From Vicinamibacterales bacterium (GTDB lineage: Bacteria; Acidobacteriota; Vicinamibacteria; Vicinamibacterales; UBA8438), in the NCBI GenBank assembly GCA_958296065.1, contig CATQHX010000025.1:163360-227359 (forward strand): 64,000 nt of DNA. The letters run 5' to 3'. The position numbers and the translations under genes were made by a program. Numbering within the stretch: position 1 is the first letter of the stretch; each line of letters begins with the position of its first letter. Shown piece by piece: positions 59,485 to 64,000 of the stretch. The notes below the pieces were generated by a model that saw only the letters and a program-made list of their open reading frames with translations, did no database searches and was not told where the DNA came from.

Positions 59485-60786
59485 CTACAACCTGTAGATG
59501 TGCGCCGCGTCCATTCCCGCGAGCGCGTTGCGAGTGTCGACCACCAGCGGCGCGTCGCGGGCGATAGCCCGGTAGTCGACGCCGCGGTGGTCGGTGGTGA
59601 TGACCGCGCAATCGATGCCGCCGGCGAGCGCCTGCTCGCAGGTGACTGCATCCATCGATACGGCTCGCGTCCGGACCGCCGGGACGAACGGGTCGCTGTA
59701 GGTGACGGCGGCGCCGCGCCGCAGCAGCAGCTCCGCAACGTCGAGGGCGGGCGACTCCCGCACGTCGCTGACGTTCGGCTTGTAGGCCATCCCGAACAGG
59801 TGGACCCGCGATCCGCGCACCGCTCGCGAGCGGCTGTTGAGCGCCTCGACCACGCGCTCGAAGACGTAGCGCGGCATCGCCGCGTTGACGTGTCCGGCCA
59901 GCTCGATGAAGCGGCTCTCGAAACCGCTCTGGCGCGCCTTCCAGCTCAGGTAGAACGGATCGATCGGGATGCAGTGTCCGCCCAGACCGGGCCCCGGATA
60001 GAAGGGCATGAACCCGAACGGCTTGGTCTTCGCGGCGTCGATGACCTCCCAGACGTCGACGCCGAGGTCACGGCACATCAGCGCCAGCTCGTTGACGAGC
60101 CCGATGTTGACCGCGCGGAAGGTGTTCTCCAGCAGCTTCACCATTTCCGCCACGCGCGGCGACGAGACCGGCACCACGGTATCGACGATCAGGCGGTAGA
60201 GCGCGGCCGCCGTCTCCGTGGAGCGGGCATCGACGCCGCCGACCACCTTCGGGATGTTGCGCGTCGTCCACTCCGCGCTGCCCGGATCGACCCGTTCCGG
60301 CGAGAAGGCCAGAAAGAAGTCGGCGCCCGCCCGCAGCCCGCCCGCCTCGAGCCGCGGACGGACCACCTCGTCGATGGTGCCGGGATAGGTGGTCGATTCC
60401 AGCACTACCAGTTGCCCGCCGCGCAGGTGCGCGGCAACCCGCTCCACCGCGGCGATGACGTGCGACAGATCCGGATCGCGCGTCTTGCGCAGCGGCGTCG
60501 GCACGCAGATGTTGACGGTGTCGACGGTGGCCAGGCCCTCGAAGTCGGTCGTCACCGTAAGCAGGCCGGCCTCGAGCGCCGCCTGCACGTGGGCGGCGGG
60601 CACGTCGGCGATGTAGGACTCGCCGCGCAGGATGGCCGCGGTGCGCTCCGTGTCGACGTCGAAACCGACCGTCGACACACCGGCGCGCGTGAACGCCACC
60701 GCCAGCGGCAACCCGACGTAGCCGAGCCCGATAACGCCGGCGCGCACCTTTCGCGCGGAAATGCGCTGCAGCAGGGAATTCGCCAC
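59485..60786 (-). CDS. Nucleotide-sugar (UDP-GlcNAc/UDP-Glc type) 6-dehydrogenase
   Basis: This NAD-dependent enzyme oxidises C6 of a UDP-sugar to a uronic acid. The 433-residue protein has [42 protein letters not shown], and the catalytic Cys in [18 protein letters not shown], then [15 protein letters not shown]. The YPGT form and length place it nearer the UDP-GlcNAc 6-dehydrogenase (WbpA-type) branch than UDP-glucose dehydrogenase; this is a family-level inference. The GTG at 60786 has CATACT 7 bases upstream. It is in an operon with gmd. Confidence 0.88.
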   Translation of the reverse strand: MANSLLQRISARKVRAGVIGLGYVGLPLAVAFTRAGVSTVGFDVDTERTAAILRGESYIADVPAAHVQAALEAGLLTVTTDFEGLATVDTVNICVPTPLRKTRDPDLSHVIAAVERVAAHLRGGQLVVLESTTYPGTIDEVVRPRLEAGGLRAGADFFLAFSPERVDPGSAEWTTRNIPKVVGGVDARSTETAAALYRLIVDTVVPVSSPRVAEMVKLLENTFRAVNIGLVNELALMCRDLGVDVWEVIDAAKTKPFGFMPFYPGPGLGGHCIPIDPFYLSWKARQSGFESRFIELAGHVNAAMPRYVFERVVEALNSRSRAVRGSRVHLFGMAYKPNVSDVRESPALDVAELLLRRGAAVTYSDPFVPAVRTRAVSMDAVTCEQALAGGIDCAVITTDHRGVDYRAIARDAPLVVDTRNALAGMDAAHIYRL

Positions 60787-61099
60787 GGCGCTGAGTATGC
60801 AGGATCGCGGTGGCGCGCAACAAACCGCCAAGGACGGCAGGCATCGTGCCACCTCGCGGCCCGCCGGCCGAACGGTGGCTGTCGTCCGGAATCCGGCCCG
60901 CTCGACAGTCCGTCACCGGCTGTTAAGCTTGAGGGCGGCGGGCTTGGCAGCCGGCCTTCATCGCCGTCATGACCGCGGTTCATCGCGCGTTGCACGCCCG
61001 GCGCCCGGCCGTGCTCCTTCCCGACTCGAAGGGTCGCCGGCCGGCTGCGTCGTAGCGTGCGTCGGCCGCAGTTGGGCTCCAATCTCGTCCCCATCGCCG
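60787..61099 (+). other. 313-base divergent intergenic region
   Basis: This gap lies between the divergent sugar dehydrogenase and L-2-hydroxyglutarate oxidase-like genes. Apart from the CATACT hexamer for the dehydrogenase I see no RNA gene, repeat or convincing small gene. A TTAAGCTT stretch near 60923 is the most AT-rich part. Confidence 0.5.
60794..60799 (-). promoter_or_regulatory. -10-like hexamer CATACT for the sugar dehydrogenase operon
   Basis: CATACT on the minus strand ends 7 bases before the GTG at 60786, without a ribosome-binding site. It matches four of six consensus bases. Confidence 0.35.
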
Positions 61100-62215
61100 A
61101 TGCCCGAACCGACGCTGGAATCCATCGACGCCGCAATCGTGGGCGGCGGCGTCGTGGGGCTCGCCGCGGCCGGCGCGGTGGCGGCGCGCGGCCGCACGAC
61201 CTGCCTGATCGAGCGCCTGCCGCGACCCGGGCTGGAGGCGAGCACCCACAACAGCGGCGTCGTCCACGCCGGCATCTACTATCCGCGAGACTCGCTGAAA
61301 GCCGGCCTCTGCGTCGAGGGCCGCGAGCGCCTCTACGCGTTCTGCCGCGAGCACCGCGTGCCCTGCGTGCGTTGCGGCAAGCTGATCGTCGCGTCCAACC
61401 CGGACGAGATCGGCGCTCTCGAAAGGCTCGCGGCGCGGGGGCACGCCAACGGCGTGACCGACCTGGAGGTGGTCGACCGCGCCTTCGTCCGGCGGCGCGA
61501 GCCACACGTGGAAGCCGCGGCGGGCATCTGGTCGCCGTCGACGGGCATCGTCGAGGCCGAGGCTTTCGTACGGACGCTGGCGCGCGTTGCCGCGGCCCGC
61601 GACGCGGCGCTGCTGCCCGGTACCGGTGTCGACGGCGGGGACCTTCGTTCCGGCGGCATCGCCATCCGGACCGCGCGCGAGACGATTCTGGCCCGCGCCG
61701 TGGTCAACGCGGCGGGCCTTCATGCCGACGACGTCTCCGCCGCACTCGGCGGGGAGGAGTTCACCATCCATCCTGTCCGCGGCGACTACGCGGAGCTCGT
61801 CCCGGCGGCGCGACACCTGGTGAACGGCCCGGTTTATCCGCTGCCGGATCCCAGCGGGCATGGGCTCGGCGTGCACCTGACCCGCACCACGTGGGGCAGC
61901 GTCATGCTGGGCCCCACCGCCCGCTACCAGGCCCGCAAGGACGACTATGAATCGGACCGCGAGCCGCTCGCCCGCTTCCACGACGCGGCCCGCCGCCTGC
62001 TGCCGGAGCTCAGGCTGGAGCAGCTCCGCCCCGGCGGCAGCGGCATCCGCGCCCGCGCTGCGCCCGCCGAACAGAAGTTCTCGGACTTTCTCATACGCCG
62101 TGACCGGCGGCAGCCCCGGCTGGTCCACGCGGCAGGGATCGACTCGCCCGGGCTGACGGCGTCGCTGGCCATCGCCGAGCGCGTCGCGGACCTGGTGGAC
62201 GATACGCTGCGATAG
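61100..62215 (+). CDS. lhgO: L-2-hydroxyglutarate oxidase-like FAD enzyme (DAO family)
   Basis: The 371-residue protein has an N-terminal FAD-binding Rossmann motif [40 protein letters not shown] follows, a segment characteristic of the LhgO/L-2-hydroxyglutarate dehydrogenase group, and then [20 protein letters not shown] and the C-terminal FAD contact [17 protein letters not shown]. The likely role is oxidation of L-2-hydroxyglutarate to 2-oxoglutarate, with electrons passed to quinone or oxygen. The ATG at 61100 is the start nearest the conserved motif. Confidence 0.87.
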   Translation: MPEPTLESIDAAIVGGGVVGLAAAGAVAARGRTTCLIERLPRPGLEASTHNSGVVHAGIYYPRDSLKAGLCVEGRERLYAFCREHRVPCVRCGKLIVASNPDEIGALERLAARGHANGVTDLEVVDRAFVRRREPHVEAAAGIWSPSTGIVEAEAFVRTLARVAAARDAALLPGTGVDGGDLRSGGIAIRTARETILARAVVNAAGLHADDVSAALGGEEFTIHPVRGDYAELVPAARHLVNGPVYPLPDPSGHGLGVHLTRTTWGSVMLGPTARYQARKDDYESDREPLARFHDAARRLLPELRLEQLRPGGSGIRARAAPAEQKFSDFLIRRDRRQPRLVHAAGIDSPGLTASLAIAERVADLVDDTLR

Positions 62216-62240
62216 TATTCGGCGCCGTCAGCCGACGGCG

Positions 62241-63119
62241 CTACCGGCGTACCATGCGCCGTCGAATCCGTGCGTAACGCGCGACCGCATCACGCCAGTG
62301 CGGCATCTCGATACCCGCCGCGGCGAGCTTGCGGTTCGACAGGGCGCAGAACCGGGGACGCGGGGCGCGCAGCTTCAGGTCACCCAGCGCGATGCCGCGG
62401 ATGTCCGGCTCCACGCCAAGGCGCTCGGCCAGTTCCGTCGCCACGTCGTACCAGGTCGCCTGCCCCGACCCGACACAGTGGTACAACCCGTACGCCGGCC
62501 CGGTGCGCACCAGCGCCAACGTGGCCGCGGCCACGTCGTCGACGTAGCTCGGCGAAACGACGCGATCGACGAACGCCCGGACCTCGCGTCCATCGATCAG
62601 GGCGTCGGCGATGCGATCGAGACTGCTGCCGAACCGGCGGCCATCCGCGCCCGCTTCCAGCACCGCTCCCCCGAACAGGCTCTCGACCCGCAGCACGTAG
62701 TGCCGGGCGCTCTCCGCGAACCACTCTCCCAGCAGCTTCGACATCGCGTAGACGCTCTGCGGATTGACCGCGTCGTCCTCGCGGTACGGCTCGGTGGCGC
62801 TCCCGTCGAAGACGAAGTCGGTGCCGTAATGGACCAGGACGGCGTCGCCGCCGGCCGCCGCGTGGGCCAGCGAACGGACGCCGAAGGCATTGACCGCCAG
62901 GGCTGCGACAGGGTCGTCCTCGGCGCCGTCGACGGCGTTGTACGCGGCGCAGTTGAGAACGACGTCCGGCCGTGTCTCGCCGATCGCGGCCCGCACCGCG
63001 GCTTCGTCCGTCAGGTCGAGATCGGCCCGGGCGAGCGGCACGACGTCTTCTTCCGTGGCGAACACTCTCGCCAACGTCCGGCCGAGCTGTCCGCCGGCGC
63101 CGGTGACCAGCGCCCTCAC
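62241..63119 (-). CDS. rfbD: dTDP-4-dehydrorhamnose reductase
   Basis: RmlD/RfbD makes dTDP-L-rhamnose in the last step of its pathway. The 292-residue SDR-type protein has the N-terminal VRALVTGAGGQLGRTLARVF, DVVLNCAAYNAVDGAEDDP, YGTDFVFDGSATEPYREDD and the YxxxK pair in YAMSKLLGEWF. The GTG at 63119 overlaps the smpB stop by 4 bases (GTGA). rmlA, rmlB and rmlC are not in the window. Confidence 0.92.
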   Translation of the reverse strand: MRALVTGAGGQLGRTLARVFATEEDVVPLARADLDLTDEAAVRAAIGETRPDVVLNCAAYNAVDGAEDDPVAALAVNAFGVRSLAHAAAGGDAVLVHYGTDFVFDGSATEPYREDDAVNPQSVYAMSKLLGEWFAESARHYVLRVESLFGGAVLEAGADGRRFGSSLDRIADALIDGREVRAFVDRVVSPSYVDDVAAATLALVRTGPAYGLYHCVGSGQATWYDVATELAERLGVEPDIRGIALGDLKLRAPRPRFCALSNRKLAAAGIEMPHWRDAVARYARIRRRMVRR

Positions 63120-63601
63120 CGCGAGCGTTCCTTCACCATCGCGCGTGTTTCGCGATCGATCTGGCGACGCTTGATGCTCTCGCGCTTGTCGTAGACCCGC
63201 TTGCCCTTGGCGACACCGACGGTCACCTTCACCAACCCCTTCTTGAAGTACATCCGGACCGGCACCAGGGTGAACCCGCGCTCCACCAGCTTGCCGATCA
63301 GCTTGCGGATTTCCCGCTTGTTCAGCAACAGCTTGCGACGGCGCAGCGGTTCGTGCTCGCTGTAACCCCGGTGGCTGTAGGGACTGATGTGCAGGTTGTG
63401 GAGAAACACCTCGCCGGCCTCGAGTCGCCCGTAACTGTCCTTCAGGTTGACCCGTCCCTCGCGGATGGCCTTGACCTCCGTACCAAGCAGGACGAGACCG
63501 GCTTCGTAGGTGTCGAAGATGTGGTACTCGTAGCGGGCCTTGCGGTTGTCGGCGATCAGGTGAATGCCCTCGGAGCCCTCCGTGTTCTTCGAAGCTGGCA
63601 T
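63116..63601 (-). CDS. smpB: SsrA-binding protein SmpB
   Basis: SmpB delivers tmRNA to stalled ribosomes. The 161-residue protein has the family core: ADNRKARYEYHIFDTYEAGL, GTEVKAIREGRVNLKDSY, NLHISPYSHRGYSEHEPLR and the basic C-terminal tail beginning GKRVYDKRESIKRR. The ATG at 63601 is the only start near the expected N-terminus. It precedes rfbD and follows the tandem repeat pair. The ssrA gene itself is not in the window. Confidence 0.96.
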   Translation of the reverse strand: MPASKNTEGSEGIHLIADNRKARYEYHIFDTYEAGLVLLGTEVKAIREGRVNLKDSYGRLEAGEVFLHNLHISPYSHRGYSEHEPLRRRKLLLNKREIRKLIGKLVERGFTLVPVRMYFKKGLVKVTVGVAKGKRVYDKRESIKRRQIDRETRAMVKERSR

Positions 63602-63613
63602 CGGCTGCCTGGG

Positions 63614-63720
63614 CTAGCGCCCCGAAACGCCTCGCTGGCTCGGCGTTGCGGCCCATCCCCCCCGCTCCATGAGTCTGCGCCGCATAAGCTCACTCCGTTG
63701 CGTTTCTGCGGCGCAGACTC
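63614..63720 (+). repeat. Dispersed twin-hairpin repeat, copy B
   Basis: The copy begins CTAGCGCCCCGAAACGCC. It has a first hairpin (63622-63631 with 63642-63651, nine of ten pairs), a C run of seven, then a second hairpin with perfect 14-base arms at 63671-63684 and 63707-63720 (GAGTCTGCGCCGCA) around a 22-base loop. It is directly followed by copy C with a 107-base period. Confidence 0.9.
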
Positions 63721-63827
63721 CTAGCGCCCCGAAACGCCTCGCTGGCTCGGCGTTGCGGCCCATCCCCCCCCGCTCCATGACCTTACCCAGTGGCACTTCG
63801 CTTCGCTGCGTCCTGCGGCGCAGGCTC
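63721..63827 (+). repeat. Dispersed twin-hairpin repeat, copy C
   Basis: The first 60 bases equal copy B except for a C run of eight instead of seven. The second half matches copy A better (CACTTCGCTTCGC), and the left arm of the second hairpin is degraded. The last 16 codons of pdxA, including its stop, lie in this copy on the opposite strand. Confidence 0.88.
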
Positions 63828-64000
63828 CTGGCGCGCGGGCGCGCCGGATGCGGACAACCGCGCCGCGAGCCGGACTGCGGCGATCATCCCGGACGGATCG
63901 GCGATGCCCCGGCCGGCGATGTCGAAGCCGGTGCCGTGGTCCACCGACGTCCGCACGATCGGCAGGCCCAGGGTGACGTTGACGGCCTCCCCGAACGCAA
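63783..64000 (-). CDS. pdxA: 4-hydroxythreonine-4-phosphate dehydrogenase (C-terminal part only)
   Basis: Only the last 71 residues are in the window; the start lies beyond 64000. The sequence [20 protein letters not shown] followed by [18 protein letters not shown] is the PdxA C-terminal signature, including the active-site region around RTSVDHGT. PdxA oxidises 4-phosphohydroxy-L-threonine in pyridoxal phosphate synthesis. After the family's usual end the protein continues as [17 protein letters not shown], which is encoded by repeat copy C and is probably an acquired tail. Confidence 0.88.
   Translation of the reverse strand, partial: AFGEAVNVTLGLPIVRTSVDHGTGFDIAGRGIADPSGMIAAVRLAARLSASGAPARQEPAPQDAAKRSATG

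Noticed and set aside
60761..61099. N-terminal extension of the L-2-hydroxyglutarate oxidase-like protein
   Set aside because: The open frame extends upstream through a divergent promoter region without family similarity; the ATG at 61100 is next to the FAD motif.
63614..63827. Insertion sequence at the tandem repeat
   Set aside because: No transposase frame and no target-site duplication are visible; it is better described as a short palindromic repeat.

Overview
The window is 64 kb of dense, GC-rich bacterial chromosome. Intergenic gaps are short and many neighbouring genes overlap by 1-8 bases (TGATG, ATGA and GTGA junctions). The gene content suggests an Acidobacteriota-like, Gram-negative bacterium, perhaps of the class Vicinamibacteria: a TonB-dependent receptor with an N-terminal carboxypeptidase-regulatory domain, an outer-membrane LolB-like lipoprotein, a Na+-translocating NADH:quinone reductase, a zinc-type S18 and a selenocysteine synthase. 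This placement is an inference from gene content; no rRNA marker is present.

Region 1 (1-12.4 kb, minus strand) is core housekeeping. Read in transcription order it is TPR protein, lolB-like, ispE, tRNA-Gln, prs, rplY, pth, rpsF, rpsR, rplI, dnaB, alr, radA, plsC. The first seven are in the same order as in Pseudomonas. Region 2 (12.4-27.6 kb) holds a Trm112-like protein, an O-antigen ligase-like protein, a TonB receptor, purH behind an unknown gene, selA, and a complete nqrABCDEF-apbE-nqrM cluster. A likely intrinsic terminator lies between nqrA and nqrB.

Region 3 (27.6-57 kb) is a large surface-polysaccharide locus. It has six GT4 glycosyltransferases, three GT2 enzymes, one GT9 enzyme, six polytopic membrane proteins of GT-C or related type, an HTTM-like membrane protein, two methyltransferases, an FkbM methyltransferase and an ABC exporter. 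Region 4 (57-64 kb) has thiS-thiG, a tiny membrane protein, nucleotide-sugar genes (gmd, a UDP-sugar dehydrogenase, rfbD), an L-2-hydroxyglutarate oxidase-like enzyme, smpB and the 3' end of pdxA.

Main unusual observations: (1) a decayed partial copy of thiS with its promoter at the far edge of the polysaccharide locus; the neighbouring glycosyltransferase reads through it on the antisense strand, so its last ~43 residues are antisense thiS. (2) A ~107-bp dispersed repeat with two hairpins, present three times, that supplies stop codons or C-terminal tails to neighbouring genes. (3) A one-base frameshift in the fkbM gene with the true C-terminus visible in the next frame. (4) Recurrent TANNNT-type hexamers 6-10 bases before start codons that lack ribosome-binding sites, pointing to leaderless transcripts. 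(5) Oppositely charged tails on the partner proteins S6 and S18. I found no CRISPR array, transposase or phage gene.
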